This document shows, in pieces, positions 1 through 7,381 of a stretch of DNA of 24,514 bases. Both the position numbers and the translations under genes were made by a program. Each line of letters begins with the position of its first letter. The stretch's first letter is position 1. The notes under the pieces were generated by a model. It had not been told where the DNA came from. It worked only from the letters and a program-made list of their open reading frames with translations, and searched no databases. The DNA comes from Chloroflexota bacterium. GTDB taxonomy: Bacteria; Chloroflexota; UBA6077. The DNA lies in the NCBI GenBank assembly GCA_021806765.1, contig JAJZQR010000057.1:1-24514 (forward strand). The letters run 5' to 3'.

Positions 1-90
1 GAGAGGGATGCCGGGGACTCAGAGCAGTTCGAGAAGTGGTATGTGCATTGCGCTTGTGGTCGCTCCTCGAGCGAGAAAGGCTGGTTCTGA
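1..90 (+). CDS. possible 3' end of an upstream gene (partial, unrecognised)
   Basis: The first forward frame is open from the window edge to a TGA at 88-90. The predicted C-terminal tail is about 29 residues, contains a Cys-Ala-Cys and ends Lys-Gly-Trp-Phe. Its stop overlaps the ATG of the next gene in a TGATG junction, the same coupling style used at several other junctions in this operon, and its third codon positions are GC-rich. The other two forward frames are also open over this short distance, so the call is weak. No family is recognisable from so short a tail. Confidence 0.33.
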   Translation, partial: ERDAGDSEQFEKWYVHCACGRSSSEKGWF

Positions 91-296
91 TGGCTGAGGA
101 GGTGCTCACAGTCCAAGAGGTGGCGGTGATGCTGAAGACGACCCCCGCCACCGTATACGCGTGGTGCCGAGCCGGGAAGCTGCCGGCCTTTAAGATCGGC
201 CAGCAGTGGCGTATTCGGGCCCGGGCGCTGGAGGAGATGATGCGTCGCGGGAACCTACCAGAACCGGACGGGAGCGGCGACGACGGGAAAGAGTGA
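90..296 (+). CDS. small excisionase/BldC-type helix-turn-helix DNA-binding protein
   Basis: This 68-residue protein is essentially a single MerR-like winged helix of the excisionase family (HTH_17 type). It opens with LTVQEVAVMLK (residues 6-16), followed by the recognition-helix region TPATVYAWCRAGKLPAFKIG (18-37) and the wing WRIRARALEEMM (40-51). The ATG at 90 was preferred over an in-frame GTG at 36 because a GAAAGG SD lies about 9 nt upstream and the conserved domain begins six residues later. The gene ends 2 nt before the phosphatase start, so it is probably co-transcribed with the glycan genes. Stand-alone proteins of this size act as phage or plasmid excisionases or as BldC-like transcription factors. 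No integrase or attachment site is visible, so a regulatory role is more likely, but that is inference. Confidence 0.8.
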   Translation: MAEEVLTVQEVAVMLKTTPATVYAWCRAGKLPAFKIGQQWRIRARALEEMMRRGNLPEPDGSGDDGKE

Positions 297-298
297 CC

Positions 299-1009
299 AT
301 GAAGAAGGCGGTTTTCCTGGACCGAGACGGAACCCTGATCCGCAACCAACACTACGGCTGCGATCCCGACAGCATCGAGTTGCTGGAGGGGGTTCCCGAA
401 GGTCTGGGGCTGTTGAAGGGTGCGGGATACAGTCTGGTGGTGGTGACCAACCAGAGCGGTATCGCCAGGGGCTACTTTACCGAGGAGCAGCTACGGTTGA
501 TGCATCGGCGGCTCGGCGAACTGCTAGAAGAGCAGGGGGCCGGGATCGATGGCTGGTACTACTGTCCCCACCACCCTGAGGGCGTGGTGCCCGAGTATGC
601 CGTGGCCTGTGACTGCCGGAAGCCAGGATCGGGGATGGTGGTGCGGGCTTCCGCGGAGTTGGGGATCGACCCGTCGGTCTCCTGGCTTATCGGGGATATC
701 CTGGACGACGTCGAGGCCGGCAAGCGAGCCGGAACACGAACGGTCCTGCTGGACGTGGGGGCGGAAGGCGAACCTGACCGGCCCGAACGGAGTCCCGACT
801 ATGTGGCCAGGAGTTTCCTGGAGGCGGTCCGGTACATCCTGACCAGCGACCAAAGGGATGCAGGGCGGGGCACAGGGCCCCGCCGCCACTCCGAGCCGGG
901 AGATCGGGCGGCAGGGCAGAGCGCCCTGCCCTACGTCTTGCGCCAGCCGGGACGGCAGAGCGTCCCTCCCCACGTCTTGCGCCAGCCGGGAGGGCGTAGC
1001 CGTGGATAG
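299..1009 (+). CDS. gmhB: HAD-family D-glycero-D-manno-heptose 1,7-bisphosphate phosphatase-like (GmhB)
   Basis: This cytoplasmic HAD/HisB-N family phosphatase is expected to remove the C7 phosphate of D-glycero-D-manno-heptose 1,7-bisphosphate. Visible features are motif I DRDGT with nucleophile D8 and D10, motif II TNQSG (T50), the structural zinc loop typical of GmhB (C89, H91, C104, C106), K108 in CRKPG, and motif IV IGD (D133) with DD at 136-137. The core ends near residue 183, the usual GmhB length. About 50 further residues are a low-complexity tail encoded by hairpin-forming tandem repeats (see repeat at 915-992). The ATG at 299 follows the upstream stop by 2 nt. The last 8 nt overlap the GT9 gene downstream. 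The heptose kinase at the end of the operon supports heptose rather than histidinol phosphate as substrate; histidinol-phosphate phosphatase remains an alternative. Confidence 0.85.
   Translation: MKKAVFLDRDGTLIRNQHYGCDPDSIELLEGVPEGLGLLKGAGYSLVVVTNQSGIARGYFTEEQLRLMHRRLGELLEEQGAGIDGWYYCPHHPEGVVPEYAVACDCRKPGSGMVVRASAELGIDPSVSWLIGDILDDVEAGKRAGTRTVLLDVGAEGEPDRPERSPDYVARSFLEAVRYILTSDQRDAGRGTGPRRHSEPGDRAAGQSALPYVLRQPGRQSVPPHVLRQPGGRSRG
915..992 (+). repeat. two tandem 39-bp repeats with hairpins, inside the phosphatase 3' end
   Basis: Units at 915-953 and 954-992 share GGCAGAGCG at the start and a 20-nt CGTCTTGCGCCAGCCGGGA-type stretch at the end; a degenerate third unit begins at 993. Hairpins lie at 910-917/923-930 (8-bp stem) and 949-954/961-966 (6-bp stem), and another 8-bp stem sits just upstream at 864-871/877-884. 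The arm sequences differ between units but stay paired. The array is translated as a 13-residue repeat (VLRQPGR type) and its end supplies the SD (GGGAGGG, 988-994) of the next gene. Confidence 0.8.
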
Positions 1010-2096
1010 CCGCTGGATGGATGCCCGCAACCTGCTGCTGGTGCGGCTGGACAACCTGGGGGACGTGCTGCTGTGCACCCCGGCTTTCCATGCCGTGCGG
1101 GACACCCTGCCGGGGGCCAGGCTCACCCTGCTGGCCAGCCCGGTGGGTGCCCAGGTGGCGGAGCTAAACCCGGACCTGGACGACGTCATAGTCTACCAGG
1201 CGCCGTGGATGGACGCCTGGGGGCGTCTACCCCAGGACAGCGGACGGGAGCAGGGGATGGTTCAGCTGTTGAAGGAACGCGGCTTCGATGGGGCCATCAT
1301 CTTCACCAGCTTCCACCAGAGTCCCCTGCCGGCTGCCTATCTTGCCTACCTGGCGGACATTCCCCTGCGGCTGGGGGCCTCCATCGACGGCTCGGGCTCG
1401 CTGCTTACCACCCGACACAAGCATCCGGAGAAGCCTCTGATGCACGAGGTGGAGCGGGCGCTGGACCTGGTCGGAGCCGAGGGTTTCCGTGCTTCCGATC
1501 TGCGTCTGGTGCTGCGGGTTGCCCCGGAGGACCGGTCGGCCATGCGCGGCCGGCTGAACGTCGCGGGCGTTTCCGAGGACAGACCGCTGGTGGTGGTGCA
1601 CCCCGGCTGCAGCATGCCGGCCCGAACCTACCCCTGGGAGATGTTCGCCCAGGCGGCCGACCTGATGGCGGGCAAAATGGGGTACCAGGTGGTGTTGACG
1701 GGGGATGCTCGCGAGGTCGAACTCGCGGAGCGGGTTCGAGGCAGGTTGGGCCACCGGGCCGTCTCCTTGGCCGGTCAGGCCACCTTCCGTGAGTTCGCGG
1801 CCCTGCTCTCCCTGGCGGACGTGGTGGTGACCAACAACACTGGCCCCGCCCACGTGGCCGCGGCGGTAAAGACGCCGGTGGTCGACCTCTTCGCCCTCAC
1901 CAATCCCCCCGAGCAGTGGAGGCCATGGGGAGTACCCCACCGGCTGCTGCACAAGGAGGTGCCATGCGCCCTCTGCTACAGCCGGGTCTGCCCCTATCAC
2001 CAGGAGTGCCTGGTTGGGGTCTCCCCCGCCGAGGTGGCTGCCGCCGCCCGCGACCTTGTGGAGGAAACGGCTGGGGGTCGTGGCGATGACCGATAG
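1002..2096 (+). CDS. GT9-family glycosyltransferase (heptosyltransferase-like), copy 1
   Basis: This 364-residue protein has the two-Rossmann GT-B fold of the ADP-heptose:LPS heptosyltransferase family (GT9). The N-terminal signature LLLVRLDNLGDVLLCTP lies within the first 30 residues. The nucleotide-sugar domain shows VVVHPGCSMPARTYPWEMF, LTGDAREVELAERV, SLAGQATFREFAALL and VVTNNTGPAHVAAA in the expected order. A C-terminal Cys motif C-x2-C-x4-C-x5-C (C322, C325, C330, C336) is present. The GTG at 1002 was chosen for the GGGAGGG SD 7 nt upstream; it overlaps the phosphatase stop by 8 nt. The gene is a clear tandem paralogue of the next one. The donor could be a GDP- or ADP-heptose given the operon, but the sequence does not fix the sugar. 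Confidence 0.88.
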   Translation: MDSRWMDARNLLLVRLDNLGDVLLCTPAFHAVRDTLPGARLTLLASPVGAQVAELNPDLDDVIVYQAPWMDAWGRLPQDSGREQGMVQLLKERGFDGAIIFTSFHQSPLPAAYLAYLADIPLRLGASIDGSGSLLTTRHKHPEKPLMHEVERALDLVGAEGFRASDLRLVLRVAPEDRSAMRGRLNVAGVSEDRPLVVVHPGCSMPARTYPWEMFAQAADLMAGKMGYQVVLTGDAREVELAERVRGRLGHRAVSLAGQATFREFAALLSLADVVVTNNTGPAHVAAAVKTPVVDLFALTNPPEQWRPWGVPHRLLHKEVPCALCYSRVCPYHQECLVGVSPAEVAAAARDLVEETAGGRGDDR

Positions 2097-3156
2097 CGCA
2101 TGGGCTGCCGCCCGCAACCTCTTGCTGATACGGCTGGACAACATCGGGGACGTGGTGCTGCTGTCGGCCGCTATCCGCACCCTGCGCGAGAACCTGCCCC
2201 GGGCCCGGCTGACGCTTCTGGCCAGCCCTGCCGGGGCCCAGGCCCAACCCCTTCTCCCCTGGCTGGACGAGGTGATGGTGTGGCGGGCGGTGTGGCAGGA
2301 TCTGGGGCGGCTGCCCCTGGACCCATCCCGAGAACTGGCTCTGGTGGATCTGCTGCGGGGCAAGGGGTTCGACGGCGCGATCGTCTTCACCAGCTTTTCC
2401 CAAACCCCCCACGGGGCGGCCTACGCCTGCTACCTGGCCGGCATACCCCTTCGGTTGGGGGAGTCCAAGGAGTTTGGTGGCAGTCTGCTGACCACCGAGA
2501 TCCGCAACCTGTCCGATGGGCTGTACCAGGGGGAGAGGAGCCTGCGGCTGCTGGAGGGGGTGGGGTTCCGGGTGCGGGATCGCCGGCCCAGGATAGAGGT
2601 CCCGCCTGAGGCCCGGGAGATGGCCGGATCTCTACTATCGAGCTACGGGATCGGTCCCGGGCGGCCCTATCTGGTGGTGCACCCGGGTGCCAGTTGTCAG
2701 GCCCGCCGCTACCCCCTGGAGCGCTTCGCCGCCGTGGCCCGCCTGCTGTGGCGGAGGCTGGGGATGCCCGTGCTGCTCACCGGCTCGGAGAAGGAGGCCC
2801 CGGACCTAGGGGCCATCACCTCCAGGTCGGCTGGGGTCGTCTCCTTGGCGGGCAGGACTCGGGTGGAGGAGCTGGCAGCCCTGGTGGCGGAGGCCAGCCT
2901 GGTGGTGTGCAATGACAGCCTCCCCATGCACCTGGCCACGACCCTCGACGTTCCCAGCCTGGTTACCTTCTCAGGCACCGACGTGGAGAGTCAGTGGGTA
3001 TCGCCCTACACGCCGACCCGGTTGCTACGGCGGGAAACCTCCTGCAGCCCCTGCTACCGAATGGAGTGCCCCTACCACCTGGAGTGTTTGGAGGTCCCGC
3101 CGCGGGAAGTGGTGGACGCAGCGGAGGGGATGCTAGAAGAACAGGGGGCAGCCTGA
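2086..3156 (+). CDS. GT9-family glycosyltransferase (heptosyltransferase-like), copy 2
   Basis: This is a 356-residue paralogue of the preceding gene. Both share ARNLLL-RLDN-GDV at the N terminus, the FTSF-Q-P...YLA-IPLRLG block, and the nucleotide-sugar domain (VVHPGASCQARRYPLERF, LLTGSEKEAPDL, SLAGRTRVEELAAL, VVCNDSLPMHLA). The C-terminal Cys motif C-x2-C-x4-C-x5-C is kept (C320, C323, C328, C334). The ATG at 2086 overlaps the upstream stop by 11 nt; a GTG at 2080 is a possible alternative start. The usual NDSGP motif reads NDSLP, a small departure that may reflect a different donor or acceptor. Tandem GT9 genes usually add successive sugars of one glycan; that is the likely arrangement here, by inference. 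Confidence 0.87.
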   Translation: MTDSAWAAARNLLLIRLDNIGDVVLLSAAIRTLRENLPRARLTLLASPAGAQAQPLLPWLDEVMVWRAVWQDLGRLPLDPSRELALVDLLRGKGFDGAIVFTSFSQTPHGAAYACYLAGIPLRLGESKEFGGSLLTTEIRNLSDGLYQGERSLRLLEGVGFRVRDRRPRIEVPPEAREMAGSLLSSYGIGPGRPYLVVHPGASCQARRYPLERFAAVARLLWRRLGMPVLLTGSEKEAPDLGAITSRSAGVVSLAGRTRVEELAALVAEASLVVCNDSLPMHLATTLDVPSLVTFSGTDVESQWVSPYTPTRLLRRETSCSPCYRMECPYHLECLEVPPREVVDAAEGMLEEQGAA

Positions 3157-4217
3157 TGGATCGATGGCCTGCCCTCCGTGTCGGCCCGGCGCTAGAGGTA
3201 GGTGGGGTCCATCGCGTAGCCCTGCTGCGGGCCCTCCACCTGGGCGACTTCCTCTGCTCGGTGCCCGCTCTGCGCGCCTTGAAGGAACGCTACCCCGTCG
3301 CCGAGATCACCCTCATCGGGCTGCCGTGGGTACGATACCTCCTGGACCGCTACCCCTGCGTGGATCGCTTCTTGGAGTTCCCGGGCTACCGGGGACTGGA
3401 GGAGGTGCCCGTGGACGGGGAGCGAACGTCGCGGTTCCTGGCGGAAGCCCGCAGCTACCGCTACGACCTGGCGATCCAGTTGCACGGCGACGGGCGGCTG
3501 AGCAACGGCTTCGTGGCCCAACTGGGCGCTCGGGTAAGCCTGGGCTACTGTCCGGGGGTGGTGGGGCACCGGCGGGAGTTGGATCTGGAATTGGAGTGGG
3601 ACGAGAGCGAACACGAGGTCCGGCGGTGGCTGCGGCTGGTGAACGCCCTGGGGGCCACAGGCACCCCACGGGCGGAGTTTCCCCTGCTTCCCGCCGACTG
3701 GCTCGAAGTGGAGAGGGTGGCCGGCAGCGAGGGGATCGACCTGGAGAGACCGATGGTCGGTCTGCATCCGGGCGGTAAGGACCCGGCCAAGCGGTGGCCG
3801 GCGGAGTCCTTCGCGGCGGCGGCGGATCTCCTGGGTGCGCAGTTGGATGCCCAGGTGGTCATCACGGGGGACCGGGAAGAGTTGGCCGTGGCCTCGCGGG
3901 TGGCGGCAGAGATGAGATATCACCAGGTCCGCGTCCTGGCCGGCCAGACCTCCCTGGGGGGTCTGGGGGCTCTGCTGGCCCAACTGCGGCTACTGGTGAC
4001 CAACGATAGCGGTCCATCTCACCTGGCGGCGGCCCTGAAGACGCCCAGCGTGGTGCTCTTCGGCCCCACCGAACCGGGTCGGTGGGCGCCACTGGACGTT
4101 GCGCGCCACCGGACTCTCTGGTCTGGCCGCGGCAATCCCATCTCCCAGATCCCGGTGGAACGGGTGGTGGAGGAATCCCTGGCATTGGTGGAACGATGGG
4201 CGTACCAAACGTACTGA
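3156..4217 (+). CDS. GT9-family glycosyltransferase (heptosyltransferase-like), copy 3
   Basis: This is a 353-residue GT9 protein, more divergent than the two before it. Motifs are HRVALLRALHLGDFLCSVPA (19-38), VGLHPGGKDPAKRWP (201-215), VVITGDREE (234-242), VLAGQTSLGGLGALL (260-274), TNDSGPSHLAAALKTP (282-297) and LFGPTEPGRW (301-310). It has the canonical NDSGP and GPTEP-type motifs, so it looks the most typical of the three, and it lacks the C-terminal Cys cluster of copies 1 and 2. The ATG at 3156 shares one base with the upstream TGA (TGATG), giving translational coupling. The first 18 residues precede the conserved beta strand and are variable. It is expected to act on the cytoplasmic face of the membrane in glycan assembly. 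Confidence 0.88.
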   Translation: MDRWPALRVGPALEVGGVHRVALLRALHLGDFLCSVPALRALKERYPVAEITLIGLPWVRYLLDRYPCVDRFLEFPGYRGLEEVPVDGERTSRFLAEARSYRYDLAIQLHGDGRLSNGFVAQLGARVSLGYCPGVVGHRRELDLELEWDESEHEVRRWLRLVNALGATGTPRAEFPLLPADWLEVERVAGSEGIDLERPMVGLHPGGKDPAKRWPAESFAAAADLLGAQLDAQVVITGDREELAVASRVAAEMRYHQVRVLAGQTSLGGLGALLAQLRLLVTNDSGPSHLAAALKTPSVVLFGPTEPGRWAPLDVARHRTLWSGRGNPISQIPVERVVEESLALVERWAYQTY

Positions 4218-5173
4218 TCTGGCATATCCACGGAAGCTATCTGAATTACATAGTCCATGCTTCGGCCAACTTCTACCTGCCCGTGAAGACCGACCGCCCC
4301 GAGGGGTATGGGGGAAAGGGCAGAACCTTCCGCTGGCCCGACAACGTCTGGGAGGTCCCGGCGGAGGAGGTCAAGAACATCTCCCTGGACGTGGTCGTTC
4401 ATCAGTCGCCCAAGAACTACTTCGAGGATCAGTACGAGATCCTCTCCGAGGAGCAGCGCCAGCTTCCGAGGATTTACCTGGAGCACAACACCCCGAAAGG
4501 CCACCCGACCGACACCAAGCATCCCGTGGACGATCCCAACACCCTGCTGGTCCACGTCACCTACTTCAACCGGATGATGTGGGACTCGGGTCGATGCTCG
4601 GTCCTGGTGATCGAGCATGGCGTGGCCCTGGAAGAGAATGTGCGATACAGCGGAGAGTTGGACAAGGGGATCGTGGTAGTCAACGGGATCCAGCGGCGCA
4701 ACAGGATCGCTGGCTACGACGTGTGGGAGCAGATGCGGCAGCGCGTCCCCCTGGAGTTGGTGGGGATGGGTTCCGAGGAACTGGGCGGTCTGGGTGACAT
4801 CCCTCACACGGACCTGCTGCAGGTGGAGACCCGCTATCGCTTCTTCTTCAATCCCATCCGTTACACCAGCCTTCCACTGGCTCTGGTGGAGGCGATGGCG
4901 GCAGGCATGCCGATTGTGGCTCTGGCCACCACCGAGGTTCCGACGGTGGTGGAGAACGGACGGAACGGTTACGTGTCCAACGACCTGGATTATCTGGCGG
5001 AGGGGATGCTCCACCTCCTATCAGACCAACACGAGGCGGTGAGGATGGGAGAGAGGTCCAGAGAGATTGCCCGGGAGCGGTTCTCCATCGAGCGCTTCAG
5101 CAGGGATTGGGAGAAGGCCTTCGCCCTAGTGATGGGGAAAGCGGAGGCAGCAACCGAATGTCAGGGGGAATAG
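4196..5173 (+). CDS. GT-B fold glycosyltransferase (GT4-like) with altered EX7E motif
   Basis: This is a 325-residue protein whose C-terminal half matches the GT4 nucleotide-binding domain: NPIRYTSLPLALVEAMAAG (219-237), TTEVPTVVENGRNGYVSND (245-263) and a closing REIARERFSIERFSRDWEKAF helix region. The N-terminal acceptor domain opens with VLIWHIHGSYLNYIVHAS and is not a family I can name. The EX7E element of retaining GT4 enzymes has Thr (T224) at the first Glu position with only E232 kept, so activity or donor handling may differ. The ATG at 4196 overlaps the preceding GT9 gene by 22 nt, the longest overlap here. The GT4 gene downstream starts 4 nt after its stop. Confidence 0.78.
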   Translation: MGVPNVLIWHIHGSYLNYIVHASANFYLPVKTDRPEGYGGKGRTFRWPDNVWEVPAEEVKNISLDVVVHQSPKNYFEDQYEILSEEQRQLPRIYLEHNTPKGHPTDTKHPVDDPNTLLVHVTYFNRMMWDSGRCSVLVIEHGVALEENVRYSGELDKGIVVVNGIQRRNRIAGYDVWEQMRQRVPLELVGMGSEELGGLGDIPHTDLLQVETRYRFFFNPIRYTSLPLALVEAMAAGMPIVALATTEVPTVVENGRNGYVSNDLDYLAEGMLHLLSDQHEAVRMGERSREIARERFSIERFSRDWEKAFALVMGKAEAATECQGE

Positions 5174-5177
5174 CTTC

Positions 5178-6530
5178 ATGGCGGGGACTAAAGGGCGGAT
5201 CGCGATGTTCAGCGAGCATGCCAGCCCGGTCGCGCTATTGGGCAGCGAGGATGCCGGTGGGCAGAACGTCTACGTCGATCAGGTCAGCAGGAACGTCGCA
5301 TCGTTGGGCTTCCAGGTCGATGTCTTCACTCGGCGCGACGGCCAGGAGTTGCCCGACGAGATGGACTGGGCTCCCGGGGTTCGAGTGGTGAACCTGAGGG
5401 CGGGTCCCGCTCGCTTCATCAAGAAGGACCCCATGTGGCTGTGCATGCCCCGGTTCCGCGATGGATTCCTGGAGTACACCCGCCGGCACAGCCTGGAATA
5501 CGACCTGATCCACGCCAATTTCTGGATGTCCGGCTGGGTTGCCTGCCAGTTGAAACCGCTGCTGGCCGTGCCGGTGGCAGAGATCTTTCACGCCCTTGGC
5601 AAGGTGAAGCGGTTGCACCAGGGCGACGCCGACACCAGCCCTGAGGACCGGGTGGTGGTGGAGTACGGCATCATCGAGGACGTCGATCGCATCATCGCCC
5701 AGTGTCCTAACGAGATGCAGGAACTGGTCACTCTCTACGACGCGGATCCTTCCAAGATCGAGGTGATCCCCTCGGCGGTGGACGTTCAGACCTTCCGCCC
5801 TGTCCCGAAGGAGAAGGCCCGGCAGGAGTTGGGGTTGGACCCCGGCGATTGGCTCGCAGTGTACGTGGGGAGGATGTTGCCCCGAAAGGGGATAGACAAC
5901 CTGTTGCTGGCCTTCGCCAAGCTAACCCGGCGGGCACGAACCCCTATGCGACTGCTGATCGTTGGCGGGGAGACCGTCGATGGCGATCCGATGCAGACCC
6001 CGGAGATCCGGAGACTGGCCGACTTGGCCGCCGCGCGCCGGATCCGCGATCAGGTGGTCTTCACCGGCAAGCGGCCGCAGGACAGGCTGAAGCTGTATTA
6101 CTCGGCCGCGGATGTGGTGGTTACCACTCCCTGGTACGAACCCTTCGGACTGACTCCTCTGGAGGCCATGGCCTGTGGCATTCCGGTGATCGGTTCCGAT
6201 GTGGGCGGCATCAAGTTCACCATTGCCGATGGCGAGACGGGCTTCCTGGTCCCGTCCAAGGATCCGGCCACCCTGGCGGAGAGGATGGAGCGGTTGATGG
6301 TGGACCGCTCCCTGGCTCGACGGATGGGAAGGGCGGCCAGGTCCCGGGTGGAGAAGTTCTTCACATGGCAGAAGGTGGGAGAACGCACCGCCGAGCTGTA
6401 CGAGGCGATGCTGAGGGCCCACAGGGATGGGAAAACCCCCGCCAAGAACGGGCACCGGGTCGTGCCTTTCCCGTCGAACGGCGCGGGCTCGGCGGGGAGC
6501 GGCATCGTGAAGAAGAGCGGGGCGTCGTAA
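5178..6530 (+). CDS. GT4 glycosyltransferase, sucrose-phosphate synthase/MshA type
   Basis: This 450-residue retaining GT-B enzyme transfers a sugar from a nucleotide donor. The N-terminal Gly-rich acceptor/donor loop is GGQNVYVDQVSRNVASLG (27-44), typical of sucrose-phosphate synthase and D-inositol-3-phosphate GlcNAc transferase relatives. The C-terminal domain shows YVGRMLPRKGIDNLLLAF (229-246), LLIVGGETVDGDP (259-271), VFTGKRPQDRLKLYY (294-308) and the EX7E motif EPFGLTPLEAM (E321, E329) followed by GSDVGGIKF. The last 35 residues are a variable, probably disordered tail. A GGGGGA SD lies about 8 nt before the ATG. The position inside a glycan operon argues against a sucrose role; a mannosyl- or glucosyltransferase for a surface glycan is more likely, but the substrate cannot be read from the sequence. 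Confidence 0.88.
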   Translation: MAGTKGRIAMFSEHASPVALLGSEDAGGQNVYVDQVSRNVASLGFQVDVFTRRDGQELPDEMDWAPGVRVVNLRAGPARFIKKDPMWLCMPRFRDGFLEYTRRHSLEYDLIHANFWMSGWVACQLKPLLAVPVAEIFHALGKVKRLHQGDADTSPEDRVVVEYGIIEDVDRIIAQCPNEMQELVTLYDADPSKIEVIPSAVDVQTFRPVPKEKARQELGLDPGDWLAVYVGRMLPRKGIDNLLLAFAKLTRRARTPMRLLIVGGETVDGDPMQTPEIRRLADLAAARRIRDQVVFTGKRPQDRLKLYYSAADVVVTTPWYEPFGLTPLEAMACGIPVIGSDVGGIKFTIADGETGFLVPSKDPATLAERMERLMVDRSLARRMGRAARSRVEKFFTWQKVGERTAELYEAMLRAHRDGKTPAKNGHRVVPFPSNGAGSAGSGIVKKSGAS

Positions 6531-6547
6531 GGAGAGTCGAGAGCGAA

Positions 6548-7378
6548 ATGAGTCCTGCGGTCGAGGTTCTCATACCAACGGCCGGCCGGAAGACCGGGCT
6601 GGCGGTGGTGCTGACGAGCCTCTTTGGACAGACCTACCGGGGGTTCGACCTGGTAGTCTCCGATCAGGGGGACGACGAGGGGATGCTGGATTCGCCGGAG
6701 ATCCAGACCCTGGTGCGCGCCTTCCAGTATCGTGGCCGGCGGGTGAGGACCTTTCGGCACCTGCCCAGGCGGGGGCTGGCGGAGCATCGCCACTTCCTGC
6801 TGAGTCAGAGCGAGGCGGACTACGTCCACTTCATCGACGACGACGTACTGCTGGAGCCCGAGGTGATGGCGCGGATGCTGAAGGTGATCCAGGAGGAGAA
6901 GATCGGCTTCGTGGGTTGCGCCGCGACCGGCCTCAGCTATCTGAACGATGTTCGGCCCTGGCAGCACGACATAGAGCTGTGGGAGGGTCCGGTTCAACCG
7001 GAGCCCTTCGATTGGGAGCATATCCCCTGGGCCCGGCACAAGGTGAACAACGCGGCGAACGCTCTCCATCTGGCTGAGATGCTGGTGAAGGGCGACGAGC
7101 CAGTGCGCTACAAGGTCGCCTGGGTGGGAGGCGCCAACGTGCTCTACGATCGGCGGAAGTTGCTGGACGTGGGGGGCTTCTCCTGGTGGGACCAACTGCC
7201 GCCGGAGCACGCCGGTGAGGAGGTGCTGGCCCAGTTCCTCCTGCTCAGGAAGTACGGTGGGTGCGGGATCCTGCCCAGCGGTACCTACCATCTGGAACTC
7301 AGCACCCTGGTGCCCAACAGGGAGGTCAACGCCACATCCCTGTTTCGACAGATGGTGGAAAAGGAACAGGAGGGTTAG
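6548..7378 (+). CDS. GT2-family (GT-A fold) glycosyltransferase
   Basis: This is a 276-residue inverting glycosyltransferase of family 2. It shows the N-terminal strand VEVLIPTAGRKTGLAVVLTS (5-24), the base/ribose-binding VVSDQGDD (36-43), and the metal-binding FIDDDVLLEP (95-104) with the DxD-type Asp cluster at 97-99. It lacks long transmembrane segments, so it is a soluble or membrane-peripheral transferase rather than a processive synthase. Near residues 195-230 a GGANVLYDRRKLLDVGGF segment precedes a PPEHAGEEV stretch that resembles the ED-type catalytic-base region of the family. The ATG lies 17 nt after the GT4 stop, behind GGAG. Its C-terminal region overlaps no other gene; the dehydrogenase starts 3 nt later. 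Confidence 0.86.
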   Translation: MSPAVEVLIPTAGRKTGLAVVLTSLFGQTYRGFDLVVSDQGDDEGMLDSPEIQTLVRAFQYRGRRVRTFRHLPRRGLAEHRHFLLSQSEADYVHFIDDDVLLEPEVMARMLKVIQEEKIGFVGCAATGLSYLNDVRPWQHDIELWEGPVQPEPFDWEHIPWARHKVNNAANALHLAEMLVKGDEPVRYKVAWVGGANVLYDRRKLLDVGGFSWWDQLPPEHAGEEVLAQFLLLRKYGGCGILPSGTYHLELSTLVPNREVNATSLFRQMVEKEQEG

Positions 7379-7381
7379 TCC

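Noticed and set aside
90..296. HTH gene as evidence of a prophage or integrated element
   Set aside because: No integrase, attachment repeat, phage structural gene or tRNA target is adjacent; the gene is packed into a glycan operon.
1227..2390. Long open frame on the minus strand opposite the first two GT9 genes
   Set aside because: It mirrors well-supported GT9 genes on the other strand, has no recognisable domain, and its composition is that of a GC-rich shadow frame.
6098..7291. Long minus-strand open frame opposite the GT4 and GT2 genes
   Set aside because: It crosses two real genes with conserved motifs, starts and SDs; no family resemblance was seen. The same holds for the minus-strand frame at 4019-5014.
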